A stretch of DNA of 64,000 bases, taken from positions 1-64,000 of the forward strand of contig DIGJ01000023.1 in NCBI GenBank assembly GCA_002419585.1, given 5' to 3'. This stretch comes from Lachnoclostridium sp. UBA5725 (lineage in GTDB: Bacteria > Bacillota > Clostridia > Lachnospirales > Lachnospiraceae). The notes under the pieces are model-generated. The model made no database searches. It was not told the origin of the DNA and worked only from the letters and a program-made list of their open reading frames with translations. Positions 44,115-53,035 of this stretch are shown here, piece by piece (the first letter of the stretch is position 1; every line of letters starts with the position of its first letter). The position numbers and the translations under genes are program-made.

Positions 44115-44780
44115 ATGAAAAGAAACTGCAGTTTGGATGAAATATCGGATGGCAACCTATATAATCGGGATGACCTAGTAAAGGTAAGCTGTAATGGATG
44201 CAAAGGTAGTGCTACTTGCTGCCATGGCATGGGAAATTCTATCGTATTAGATCCGTTTGATATCTACCGACTAACGACAAATCAGAATACTACATTTAAT
44301 GAATTGCTGGTAGATCGAATTGAACTTAATGTTGTAGATGGCATTATACTGCCAAATCTTAAGATGACAGGCGATTTAGAAGCCTGTGCTTTTTTGAATA
44401 AGGAAGGTAGATGCAGTATCCATGCATATCGTCCAGGGATTTGCCGAATATTTCCGCTTGGAAGATATTATGAGAATCATGGATTTAAATATATTTTACA
44501 AACAAATGAATGTAGAAATACCAGCGAAACAAAAATGAAAGTAAGTAAGTGGATTGATACAAAGGATGCGGTAGAAAACGAGAAGTTTTTAGTCGACTGG
44601 CATTATTTATTAAATGATATGGAAGATATCATAAAGGATACGCAGGATGAGAATCTAATAAGAAATCTAAATATGTACATACTGAATAACTTCTATGTAA
44701 GGAAATATGATGCCCAAACAGATTTTTATGGCCAGTTTAATGATAGATATACCAACTTTTTAAATTTGATGAATGCATGA
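44115..44780 (+). CDS. YkgJ-family cysteine cluster protein
   Basis: A 221-residue protein with the YkgJ/UPF0153-type metal cluster: CNGCKGSATCCHG near residues 27-39, then CAFLNKEGRCSIHAYRPGICRIFPLG. The spaced Cys residues probably bind zinc or an Fe-S cluster. Cytoplasmic; reaction unknown. GAGAGGGTAATAGC precedes the ATG. It is followed with 29 bp spacing by a serine hydrolase gene, probably in one transcript. Confidence 0.85.
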   Translation: MKRNCSLDEISDGNLYNRDDLVKVSCNGCKGSATCCHGMGNSIVLDPFDIYRLTTNQNTTFNELLVDRIELNVVDGIILPNLKMTGDLEACAFLNKEGRCSIHAYRPGICRIFPLGRYYENHGFKYILQTNECRNTSETKMKVSKWIDTKDAVENEKFLVDWHYLLNDMEDIIKDTQDENLIRNLNMYILNNFYVRKYDAQTDFYGQFNDRYTNFLNLMNA

Positions 44781-44809
44781 TACGAGATGTATATATGGGA
44801 GATATTGTA

Positions 44810-45838
44810 ATGGAGCAAGATACAGTAACAAGGCAGATAGAAACGGTGATACCGCCTGAATTCAGAGGATGTATAACAGTCAGAGAAGAAGGAAATATAG
44901 TTTATCAAAAGGCGATGGGGTATGCTGATTTTCCAAACCTTATACCAAATACAGTTGAAACAAAATTTGCAACTGCATCGGCAGGAAAAGTTTTTGTAGC
45001 AGTTGGTATTTTAAAACTGATTGAAACAGGAAAACTTTCGCTTAATAGTACAATTGGAGATATCTTGCCTTTGGATTGGCATGCAATTGATACAAAGATT
45101 ACGATTCTACAATTACTGAATCATACTTCTGGAATTCCAGATTATTTTGATGAATCGGTAATGGAAGAATACGAGGAACTATGGATCGATTATCCAAATT
45201 ACAAAATTCGTTCCAACAAAGATTTATTACCATTGTTTATCGTTAAACCAATGATGTATCCAAGAGGCGAACGCTTTCAATATAATAATTCAGGATATGT
45301 AGTTCTTGGGCTTATTATGGAACAAATAACAGGAATGGAATTTGATGCTTATTTAAAAGAAACGATTTTTATTCCTTGCGATATGAGTAACACGGGCTAT
45401 TATGAGTTGGACCGATTACCAGCGAAATGTGCCAATACATATATATTTGATGAAGTTCGAAACGAGTATTACACAAATATCTACAGTGTAGACGTAAAAG
45501 GAACCGGCGCAGGTGGAGCTTATACGACGGTATTGGATATCGAAAAGTTTTGGGATAACTTGCTTTTTGGTACGCTACTTTCAAAAGAGTCTTTGAATCA
45601 GATGTTAAACGTACAAAGTGTGAATGGTCGTAGTAAATATGGTTTTGGAATCTGGTTAAAGGAATTGTCAGATGGATCAATGCTTCCATTTTTCCAGGGA
45701 GATGATCCTGGTGTTTGCTTAGATTCGTGCTATCATAGGGAGAAGAATGTCTTGGTTACCATTGTGAGCAATTACCACGACGATGTGTGGAACATAAAAT
45801 GGAACATATTAAGAGATGTATTCGGAATAAATCCTTGA
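44810..45838 (+). CDS. Beta-lactamase-family serine hydrolase (cytoplasmic type)
   Basis: A 342-residue class C beta-lactamase-like enzyme without signal peptide. SxxK is in ATASAGKVFV and YxN in FQYNNSGYVV. The third box is the variant FQGDDPGV in place of HGG. HTSGIPDYFD is the usual family block. ATG 44810 has GGGAGATATTGTA upstream and is preferred over ATG 44777, which overlaps the previous gene. Esterase or amidase action on an unknown substrate is likely. Confidence 0.85.
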   Translation: MEQDTVTRQIETVIPPEFRGCITVREEGNIVYQKAMGYADFPNLIPNTVETKFATASAGKVFVAVGILKLIETGKLSLNSTIGDILPLDWHAIDTKITILQLLNHTSGIPDYFDESVMEEYEELWIDYPNYKIRSNKDLLPLFIVKPMMYPRGERFQYNNSGYVVLGLIMEQITGMEFDAYLKETIFIPCDMSNTGYYELDRLPAKCANTYIFDEVRNEYYTNIYSVDVKGTGAGGAYTTVLDIEKFWDNLLFGTLLSKESLNQMLNVQSVNGRSKYGFGIWLKELSDGSMLPFFQGDDPGVCLDSCYHREKNVLVTIVSNYHDDVWNIKWNILRDVFGINP

Positions 45839-45885
45839 AAAAGGAAAGGATAATCGTAATAATATAGCGATGCTAGAGGTTAATT

Positions 45886-46485
45886 ATGTTAGAAGAAATT
45901 ATTTTAGATGCAAAAAATGATGAAAGAGCGATAACTGGAATTTTTGAGAATGAATCATTGACAAACCTAGATGTATCAAAAGTGGAATTTGAGCAGGCAC
46001 AGTTTTTGAAATGCCGATTTATAAACTGTGATTTTAGCGGCGCAAGCTTTTATCATGTGGATTTTCAAAATTGTGATTTTTCGAATAGTGTGTTCGAAAA
46101 TAGTTATTGGAAAAACACAAGCATGAAAGATTGTAAGGGAAATGGGAGCAAGTTTATTCGTGCTGTTATAAAGGAATCAAAGTGGGAAAGTTGTAATTTC
46201 AATTTTGCAAATTTTGAGCATACGGTATGGGATAATTGTTCCATAAAGGATAGTGACTTGAAAGAAGCTTTTATGTCTCAAGTAAAGTTTAAAAAAGTAA
46301 CATTTGAAACGGTTAATTTTACAAGCGTCGACTTTTTTAAAACACCATTAAAGAATATTGATTTTTCAAACTGCATCATAGAAGGTATTATGGTATCAGA
46401 AAATTATACAGAGTTAGCAGGTGTAAAAGTCAATATGTATCAGGCGGCAGAACTGGCAAAATTGTTAAAAATTCAAGTAGTTTAG
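45886..46485 (+). CDS. Pentapeptide-repeat protein
   Basis: About 199 residues built of degenerate A(D/N)LxX-type pentapeptide repeats (FLKCRFINCDFSGASFYHVD, FQNCDFSNSVFENSYW, CNFNFANFEHTVWDN) forming a right-handed beta helix. Some members protect gyrase from quinolones (Qnr/Mfp), but the repeats here are less regular and a resistance role is not evident. AGAGGTTAATT precedes the ATG. Confidence 0.88.
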   Translation: MLEEIILDAKNDERAITGIFENESLTNLDVSKVEFEQAQFLKCRFINCDFSGASFYHVDFQNCDFSNSVFENSYWKNTSMKDCKGNGSKFIRAVIKESKWESCNFNFANFEHTVWDNCSIKDSDLKEAFMSQVKFKKVTFETVNFTSVDFFKTPLKNIDFSNCIIEGIMVSENYTELAGVKVNMYQAAELAKLLKIQVV

Positions 46486-46642
46486 AGCACGCAACGAAAC
46501 ATAACAAAAATACATGAAAAATGTTACGAAACATTGGTGGATTTTTGTTGTGTTTTTTTTATAATAAGATAAAGGTATGAAAAGTATGAAAGGTATGACG
46601 ATTCACACCACATGAATTTCGATGAAAGGATGGAAGTAAAGT

Positions 46643-47071
46643 ATGATAAGTGAGAATTTACTAACATTAAGGAAGCTTCATAATTATTCACAGGAACAAG
46701 TGGCAGATATGATAAATGTGTCTAGGCAAGCGGTTGCTAAGTGGGAAAGTGGAGAAACAACACCGGACATTACCAATTGTGCAGCACTTGCAAAATTGTA
46801 TGATGTAACCGTGGATGACTTGATCTATTATTCGGAAAAAAATGATTTAGGATTGCCAATTCCCCCAAAAGGAAAGCATTTGTTTGGAACCGTTACAATC
46901 GGAGAACGTGGGCAGATTGTGATTCCAGTAAAAGCGAGAAAAATCTTTGATTTGAATCCAGGTGATAGCCTGATTGTTCTTGGAGATGAGGAACAAGGGA
47001 TTGCTTTAGTAAAAGCAGGCATCGTGATGAATTTTTTGAATGCAATCAATGAATCTATAAAAAATAAATAG
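46643..47071 (+). CDS. XRE-type HTH fused to an AbrB/SpoVT domain
   Basis: A 142-residue regulator. Residues 1-65 are an XRE HTH (LLTLRKLHNYSQEQVADMINVSRQAVAKWESGETTPD). Residues about 80-130 are a swapped-hairpin AbrB domain (FGTVTIGERGQIVIPVKARKIFDLNPGDSLIVLGDE). Two DNA-binding modules in one small protein are unusual but known in Clostridia. It leads a group with an acyltransferase and an ABC transporter and probably controls them. GAAAGGATGG precedes the ATG. Confidence 0.9.
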   Translation: MISENLLTLRKLHNYSQEQVADMINVSRQAVAKWESGETTPDITNCAALAKLYDVTVDDLIYYSEKNDLGLPIPPKGKHLFGTVTIGERGQIVIPVKARKIFDLNPGDSLIVLGDEEQGIALVKAGIVMNFLNAINESIKNK

Positions 47072-47096
47072 TAGCAGCGCAGAAATGGAGTAAAGC

Positions 47097-48206
47097 ATGA
47101 GAAAATATTATTTAGATAATATTCGCATTGGTATCGTATTGCTGGTAGTTTTATATCACGTTATTTATATCTTTAACAGTGTTGGCGTTATATCAAACAT
47201 CGCAGTAAAAGGAATTCCACAAATGGATGCGTTTTTGTATTTTGTGTATCCTTGGTTTATGGCATGCCTATTTTTGGTCGCAGGAATTAGTGCTCGGTAT
47301 TCCTTACAAAAAAGAACGGATAAACAATTTGCAAAAGAACGAGTAACAAAACTTTTGATCCCTTCTATTGCAGGAACTTTAATCCTTGGGTGGACTAGTG
47401 GCTATATCACAAGCTTATATACGGATATGTTTGCGGGAAATGCAGATAAAATACCTGGATTTATAAAATACTTGATTTATTCTCTATGTGGAAGTGGACC
47501 ACTATGGTTTGCCCAGGAATTATTTTTCGCTTCGATGATACTATTATTGATTCGGAAAGTGGATAAAAAAGATAAATTATGGAATGTTTGTGGAAAAATT
47601 AATGGAATAATGATTCTGTTACTTTTCTTTGCTGTTTGGGGCAGCTCCTTTTTGCTAAATACGCCTATGATAACCGTATACCGAAATGGTATTTACATTT
47701 TTATGTTCTTACTTGGGTTTTATGTATTTTCACATGATAATGTGCAGGTTGCGTTGGAAAAATGGAAGTTCCCACTTCTGATTGTCGCAGTGGTTTGTGG
47801 CGTAGCTTATACCATTTATTATTATGGACGAAATTATACTACGGATGCGTGCTTACAGAGTGCATTTACGAACTTCTATTTGTGGATCATGATACTTGCC
47901 ATATTAGGCAGTGCAAAAGCATGGTTTAATAAAAGCAACCGATTTACAAAATACTTAAGCAGCCGATGCTTTGGAATCTATGTTTTACACTATCCGGTTT
48001 TGATACTTTTCGCATATTTAGTCGTAACCTATTTGAGATTACCAATGATTTTGAATTATCTACTATTACTTATCCTAGAAATCATAGTAGTTCCTTGCCT
48101 ATATGAAATGATAAGAAAAATACCAGTACTACGTTTCTTATTGCTGGGTATATCGAAAGATAAGGAGGATGTAAGAAGTGAGTATATTAGAAGTAACGAA
48201 GCTTAA
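47097..48206 (+). CDS. Acyltransferase-3 family membrane protein
   Basis: A 369-residue protein with about ten helices. The N-terminal block YYLDNIRIGIVLLVVLYHVIYIF has the conserved Arg/His of acyltransferase 3, and FLVAGISARYSL follows the family. Members O-acylate sugars, glycans or lipids at the membrane. The last 29 bases overlap the next gene, so translational coupling is expected. AATGGAGTAAAGC precedes the ATG. Confidence 0.88.
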   Translation: MRKYYLDNIRIGIVLLVVLYHVIYIFNSVGVISNIAVKGIPQMDAFLYFVYPWFMACLFLVAGISARYSLQKRTDKQFAKERVTKLLIPSIAGTLILGWTSGYITSLYTDMFAGNADKIPGFIKYLIYSLCGSGPLWFAQELFFASMILLLIRKVDKKDKLWNVCGKINGIMILLLFFAVWGSSFLLNTPMITVYRNGIYIFMFLLGFYVFSHDNVQVALEKWKFPLLIVAVVCGVAYTIYYYGRNYTTDACLQSAFTNFYLWIMILAILGSAKAWFNKSNRFTKYLSSRCFGIYVLHYPVLILFAYLVVTYLRLPMILNYLLLLILEIIVVPCLYEMIRKIPVLRFLLLGISKDKEDVRSEYIRSNEA

Positions 48207-49020
48207 AAAAAAGTATCCTTCGTTTGAACTGGGAGAAATCTCTTTTTCACTGGAGGAGGGAAAAATTACAGGGTTTATCGGAAGAAACGGGGCTGGAAAA
48301 AGTACGACACTGAAAGCTTTATTTAATTATGTGCATCCAGATAGTGGAGAAATTGCTTTTTTGGGTAAGCGTTTTTTGGAACATGAACTTGAAATTAAGC
48401 AGGATGTAGGCTTAGTGTTTGGTGGAATAAATTATTATTCCAAAAAGAAAATAAAGACCATTACAAGTATAAATAAACTTTTTTTTAAAGATTGGGATGA
48501 TAATGCTTATCGTGAGTATATGAAACTGTTCTGTTTAGATGAAAACAAGACACCATCTGAACTTTCGGAAGGAATGAAGGTAAAGTTTGCCCTTGTTCTG
48601 GCATTGTCCCATAATGCCAAACTGCTAATACTGGATGAGCCTACAAGCGGGCTTGATCCAGTGTCTCGCGATGAATTGCTGGATGTATTTAACAATCTTT
48701 GTGAAAAGGGAATTACGATTTTGTTCTCCACCCATATTACCTCGGATTTGGAGAAATGCGCAGACAATATTATTTATATTAAAAACGGTAAAATTCTGGA
48801 AAATGGTAATATGAAAGAATTTGTAACCTCTTATAAAATATTGAATTTGAAGGAGGAACAGATTACAGAGGAAATAAAACCGTATCTAATTGGATGCAAA
48901 AGGGCAAAAGAGGGATATACAGCACTTATTAAGGAAGAATACACAAAGAATATAAACATCCCTGCAATGGAAGCAGATTTGGAAGCCATCATGATACATA
49001 TGGAAAAGGAGGAAATGTAG
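48178..49020 (+). CDS. ABC transporter ATP-binding protein (YtrB/EcsA type)
   Basis: A 280-residue ATPase: Walker A GRNGAGKST, signature LSEGMKVKF (a variant of LSGGQ with Glu in place of Gly), Walker B LLILDEPTSGLD and switch His in LFSTHITSDLEKC. The C-terminal 70 residues are a subfamily tail. The GTG start has AAGGAGGATG 9 nt upstream, inside the acyltransferase gene. It works with the permease directly downstream. Confidence 0.92.
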   Translation: MSILEVTKLKKKYPSFELGEISFSLEEGKITGFIGRNGAGKSTTLKALFNYVHPDSGEIAFLGKRFLEHELEIKQDVGLVFGGINYYSKKKIKTITSINKLFFKDWDDNAYREYMKLFCLDENKTPSELSEGMKVKFALVLALSHNAKLLILDEPTSGLDPVSRDELLDVFNNLCEKGITILFSTHITSDLEKCADNIIYIKNGKILENGNMKEFVTSYKILNLKEEQITEEIKPYLIGCKRAKEGYTALIKEEYTKNINIPAMEADLEAIMIHMEKEEM

Positions 49021-49668
49021 ATGAGAAATATGTTACGCAAAGAATTTAAACTTGCAATGCACCCGATCGCAATAATCTTTCTTTCTTTTTCGGCTATGCT
49101 GCTGATTCCGAACTATCCGTATTACGTTGCCTTTTTCTATTTGGGTCTGGCTGTATTCTTTACCTGCTTAAATGGCAGAGAAAACTATGATATTTTGTAT
49201 AGCATAAGCCTTCCTGTTAGAAAAAAAGATATTGTGAAAGCTCGCTTTCTATTTGTTATTATTTTGCAATTGTCGCAGATTGCTCTAGCAATCCCATTTG
49301 CAATCCTTCGACAAAATCTTCCTGTTCCATGCAATCAGGTTGGAATGGAGGCGAACATTGCCTTCTTTGGGTTATCCTTTGTTCTATTTGGTATTTTCAA
49401 TCTGGTATTCTTCCGTATTTATTATAAGGATGTAAACAAGGTAGGAAAGGCCTTTCTGATATCTAGTATTGTTGTATTTCTATATATCATGGTAGTTGAA
49501 AGCTGCACGCATATCCTATTTTTTGCAAAAAACTATCTTGATACAAAAGATACGTATTATTTGAAGGAGAAGCTGATTGTCTTGGTTGTTGGTATGTTGA
49601 TTTATAGTATCACAACATTAATTGCCTATAGAAAATCGGTAAAAGATTTCGAGGCATTGGATTTATAG
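49021..49668 (+). CDS. ABC-2 family permease
   Basis: A 215-residue membrane protein with six predicted helices (IIFLSFSAMLLIPNYPYYV, LSQIALAIPFAIL, and so on) and the ABC-2 type block GRENYDILYSISLPVRKKDIVKAR. It starts on the base after the ATPase stop codon, with AAAAGGAGG in the preceding codons. Exported substrate unknown. Confidence 0.88.
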   Translation: MRNMLRKEFKLAMHPIAIIFLSFSAMLLIPNYPYYVAFFYLGLAVFFTCLNGRENYDILYSISLPVRKKDIVKARFLFVIILQLSQIALAIPFAILRQNLPVPCNQVGMEANIAFFGLSFVLFGIFNLVFFRIYYKDVNKVGKAFLISSIVVFLYIMVVESCTHILFFAKNYLDTKDTYYLKEKLIVLVVGMLIYSITTLIAYRKSVKDFEALDL

Positions 49669-49721
49669 GGATGTATGGGCAATCGAAAGTGAGAATAACA
49701 AAATTATAGTAAAGATGAGAT

Positions 49722-49757
49722 AGAAGGCTAGTCCATGGGATTAACCTTCTTTTTTTA
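49722..49757 (+). terminator. Terminator of the HTH-AbrB/ABC operon
   Basis: AGAAGG-cta-GTCC pairs with GGAT-taa-CCTTCT around a short loop, followed by TTTTTTAATT. Confidence 0.75.
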
Positions 49758-50027
49758 ATTCTTGTTATAACGTCTGAATATACTAGCTAGTGAAAAGGAA
49801 TCTGGCATTATATTTAGGAATCGCAAATTTCGATTCCAACAATATATACCTAAATTGTAATCTGAATTTTCATACCTCTATTTTACATCTAATAACAAAC
49901 AAGTATTTAAAATGTTTACAAATAGGTAGACAAATGGATATAAAAAATATATAATGAAAAATGAATCATATAAAAATAAGTCATTTAAAGACAAATCATA
50001 TAAAAGATTTAGATGAGGAGCGTTATT
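49758..50027 (+). other. Intergenic region with a nested inverted repeat
   Basis: No gene. ATTTAGG (49812-49818) pairs with CCTAAAT (49849-49855), and inside it GGAATCG (49817-49823) pairs with CGATTCC (49831-49837). Farther on AATCATATAAAA is repeated directly at about 49964 and 49995, before the gene at 50028. The remainder is AT-rich promoter-like DNA. Confidence 0.4.
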
Positions 50028-50792
50028 ATGGAAAATAAAGTAACTATTTGGGAAGAAACCATCGATGACATTGTAAATAAATATAAGGAAACGCAGGATT
50101 TTTATACTTGCGTACTGTGTGGTGAAACCTATGAAAAAGGAAGAATATTTGAAATCGAAGGAGAATTATATGACGCTGGCGGCGCAGTTAAGAAGCACGC
50201 AAAGGAGCAGCATGGATATACCATCGACTATCTATTAAATCAAAATCCAGATTTGACGGGTATATCCGAAATACAACAAAATATTTTAAAATTGATGTCC
50301 GAAGGAAAGGATGACAAAACCATTGCCAAAGAGGTGGGTATCGCATATTCTACGGTTCGAAATCATCGTTTCAAATTGCGAGAAAAAGAAAAGCAGGCGA
50401 AGTTATTTGTAGCGCTAATGAAATCCTTGGAGCAAAAAACAAAGGTCCCAATTAATTTGTCCGATAACGGAGTTTTAGAACAGGTGCATCATACCGCAAA
50501 AATGTTGGATGATCGATACAATATAACAGATACAGAACGACAAAAAACGATTCAAACATATATGGATGAGAATGGTGCCATAAAACAGTTTCCAGCAAAG
50601 GAAAAGAAAAAGATAATTCTATTGAGAGAAATCATGAATAATTTTGTTCGAGATCGTGAGTATAAAGAATTGGAGGTTAACCGAATCCTTGGAAGGATAT
50701 ACGATGACTATGCAACGATTCGTAGAGCGCTCATTGAATACGGATTTTTGGATCGATCAGATGATTGCAAGACATATCGTGTGAAAGAATAG
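50028..50792 (+). CDS. DUF2087 protein with LuxR-like HTH
   Basis: A 254-residue protein. A Cys pair CVLCGETYEKG near residue 25 with H58 and H64 (KKHAKEQHG) resembles a small zinc finger. An HTH of LuxR type follows (LTGISEIQQNILKLMSEGKDDKTIAKEVGIAYSTVRNHRFKLR). The C-terminal 80 residues are DUF2087 (FPAKEKKKIILLREIMNNF, EVNRILGRIYDDYATIRRALIEYGFLDR). A DNA-binding regulator is likely. ATG 50028 is preferred over TTG 50013 (GAGGAGCG precedes). Confidence 0.88.
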   Translation: MENKVTIWEETIDDIVNKYKETQDFYTCVLCGETYEKGRIFEIEGELYDAGGAVKKHAKEQHGYTIDYLLNQNPDLTGISEIQQNILKLMSEGKDDKTIAKEVGIAYSTVRNHRFKLREKEKQAKLFVALMKSLEQKTKVPINLSDNGVLEQVHHTAKMLDDRYNITDTERQKTIQTYMDENGAIKQFPAKEKKKIILLREIMNNFVRDREYKELEVNRILGRIYDDYATIRRALIEYGFLDRSDDCKTYRVKE

Positions 50793-50819
50793 TAACGAAT
50801 GAAAAGGAGAGCGTTAAAC

Positions 50820-51344
50820 ATGATATTAGATCAACTAAGAATGAAAATGCAGCAATATCGCATCGAAATTATTTCAGAAAAGAATATAGATGATGTATTG
50901 GCATTATTTCAAACGAATGTATATTTTTTTTCAAGAACGCAAGAACATAGTGTAACAAGGACAGAATGTATATCTGACATCACAGATTTGCCTTCTGGAA
51001 TGGATATTAAAAGTAAGACTTATATAGCTTTATATCAAGAAGGTAAATGTATTGCAATCATTGACCTTATTGAAGGATATCCGAATGATAAAACGATTTT
51101 TCTGGGTTTGTTTATCTTGGATGCAAGTACGCAAGGACGTGGAGTTGGGAAAAACATCTTGAATGATATCATGGAAGTTTCAAAAAAGATGGGATTTGAA
51201 AAGATGGAACTGGGATGTCATGAAACCAATGAAAAAGGATTCGAATTTTGGTCAAAAATGAGATTCCATGAAGTAAGAAGAACAGTAAGAGAAATGGACG
51301 GGAAAGAATATATAATAATTTCTATGCAACACAAATTGTACTAG
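50820..51344 (+). CDS. GNAT-family acetyltransferase
   Basis: A 174-residue GNAT protein: ISEKNIDDVLALF, then FLGLFILDASTQGRGVGKNILNDIM containing the Q-x-x-G-x-G acetyl-CoA loop, and ETNEKGFEFWSKMRF. AAAAGGAGAGCG precedes ATG 50820. It starts 27 bp behind the DUF2087 regulator, which may control it. Acceptor unknown. Confidence 0.9.
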   Translation: MILDQLRMKMQQYRIEIISEKNIDDVLALFQTNVYFFSRTQEHSVTRTECISDITDLPSGMDIKSKTYIALYQEGKCIAIIDLIEGYPNDKTIFLGLFILDASTQGRGVGKNILNDIMEVSKKMGFEKMELGCHETNEKGFEFWSKMRFHEVRRTVREMDGKEYIIISMQHKLY

Positions 51345-51446
51345 CAACACATGATTCAAAAATTACTATTTGAAAATATCTCATATTTGTGTATAATTAA
51401 AGCGTTAATGTGATAAAAGGGTAAAAAGGTAAAGGAGATATTCAAA

Positions 51447-52976
51447 ATGGAACAAATGATTCATGCTGCGATTTTGATTTTTTATTTAGCCATTATGTTA
51501 TGGATAGGCTTTTATTTTTACAAAAAAAACAAAAGCCAAACAGACTATTACTTAGGAGGAAGAAGCCTCAATTTTTGGGTGACATCAATGAGTGCACAAG
51601 CTTCTGATATGAGCGGATGGCTTTTAATGGGACTCCCGGGAACTGCATTTTTATTGACAAAGAATAATGGGCTTGCGGAAGCTGTTTGGACAGCAGCTGG
51701 GCTTGGAGTTGGAACCTATCTAAATTGGCTCTTGCTTGCGAAAAAACTTCGTAATTATTCGGAGAAGGCGGGAGATTCTATTACAATTCCTTCTTTCCTT
51801 GAGAATCGATTCCGTGATAAAAGTAATCTGATTCGAATTATATCCGCTGTATTTATCGTTGTGTTTTTTCTAATCTATACGGCAGCACAGTTTTCTGCAG
51901 GAGCGAAGCTGTTTAATGCTGTGTTTGGTATGGATTATCAGATAGCACTCGTTTTTGGAGCAGTTGTTATTGTATCTTATACCTTTATGGGTGGATTCTT
52001 GGCAGTATGCTGGACGGACTTGATTCAGGGAGTTGTTATGTTTTTTGCAATTGTATTGCTTCCTATTATGGCGGTGGTTAAGCTTGGTGGGGCATCCGCT
52101 ACCTTTGAACTTGCTGGTTCTTTGGCAGATGGAGTAAGTAGCCTTGGATTTAGCGAATGGACAGGGATTGGAAGTGGATATAGTTTGATAACGATTATCT
52201 CCATTGCTGCGTGGGGACTTGGATACTTTGGACAGCCTCATATACTTGCAAGATTTATGGGAATACAGAGTGCAGAACAAATTAAACCAGCAAGAAGAGT
52301 TGCTATGGCGTGGGTATTGGTAAGTCTTTCGGCAGCAGTTTTGTTGGGGGTTATTGGTAAAGCATATGTTTCTACTGTAGTATCGGCGAAGGAAATGGCC
52401 TCGATGGATGGAGAGCGGATTTTTATATATTTGACTCAACATATATTAAGAGGTCCGGTTGCTGCGATTCTGGCAGGTGTTTTTCTGACTGCAATTCTGG
52501 CAGCTATTATGAGTACGGCAGATTCACAACTACTCATAACATCTTCTGCAATTTCTGAAGATATTGCGAAAAAAATATTTGGAAGTCGCATGAGTGAAAA
52601 GACCACGATGAATGTAAGCAGATTCAGTGTGCTTGCAATTGCAGCAATTGCTCTCTTTATAGCAAGAAACCCAGAAAGTTCGGTATTTGATTTGGTAGCT
52701 TATGCATGGGCAGGATTTGGAGCGGCATTTGGACCAGCAATTCTTTTGTCCCTTTATTGGCGGAGGATGAATTGGCAAGGAGCCCTCGCTGGAATCTTGT
52801 CGGGAGGAATTATGGTATTTTTCTGGAGAAACTTTATCAAAAGCTATATTAATATTTATGAACTTTTGCCGGCATTTATCGTTTCTGGTATATTTGTAAT
52901 TGTAGTTAGCCTTCTTACAAAAAAACCAGAGGATGAAATTGAAAAAGAATTTGATGAGTATTTGAAGCTAAAGTAA
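51447..52976 (+). CDS. putP: Sodium/proline symporter
   Basis: A 509-residue SSS-family transporter with about 13 helices. The conserved start YYLGGRSLNFWVTSMSAQASDMSGWLLMGLPG matches PutP, and residues of the Na+ site lie in SAQASD and in IMSTADSQLLITSSAISEDI. It imports proline with Na+. A LacI-type regulator follows in the same direction. AAAGGAGATATTC precedes the ATG. Confidence 0.93.
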   Translation: MEQMIHAAILIFYLAIMLWIGFYFYKKNKSQTDYYLGGRSLNFWVTSMSAQASDMSGWLLMGLPGTAFLLTKNNGLAEAVWTAAGLGVGTYLNWLLLAKKLRNYSEKAGDSITIPSFLENRFRDKSNLIRIISAVFIVVFFLIYTAAQFSAGAKLFNAVFGMDYQIALVFGAVVIVSYTFMGGFLAVCWTDLIQGVVMFFAIVLLPIMAVVKLGGASATFELAGSLADGVSSLGFSEWTGIGSGYSLITIISIAAWGLGYFGQPHILARFMGIQSAEQIKPARRVAMAWVLVSLSAAVLLGVIGKAYVSTVVSAKEMASMDGERIFIYLTQHILRGPVAAILAGVFLTAILAAIMSTADSQLLITSSAISEDIAKKIFGSRMSEKTTMNVSRFSVLAIAAIALFIARNPESSVFDLVAYAWAGFGAAFGPAILLSLYWRRMNWQGALAGILSGGIMVFFWRNFIKSYINIYELLPAFIVSGIFVIVVSLLTKKPEDEIEKEFDEYLKLK

Positions 52977-53035
52977 TTTGTTTTCTTGTATTTCATTGTG
53001 TATAATGAGGAAAAGAGCAAAAGGCGGTGGATACA

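Noticed and set aside
51870..52442. 190-codon minus-strand ORF inside putP
   Set aside because: Lies antisense to a clear PutP frame and has the random Cys/Ser/Asn-rich composition of a shadow ORF.
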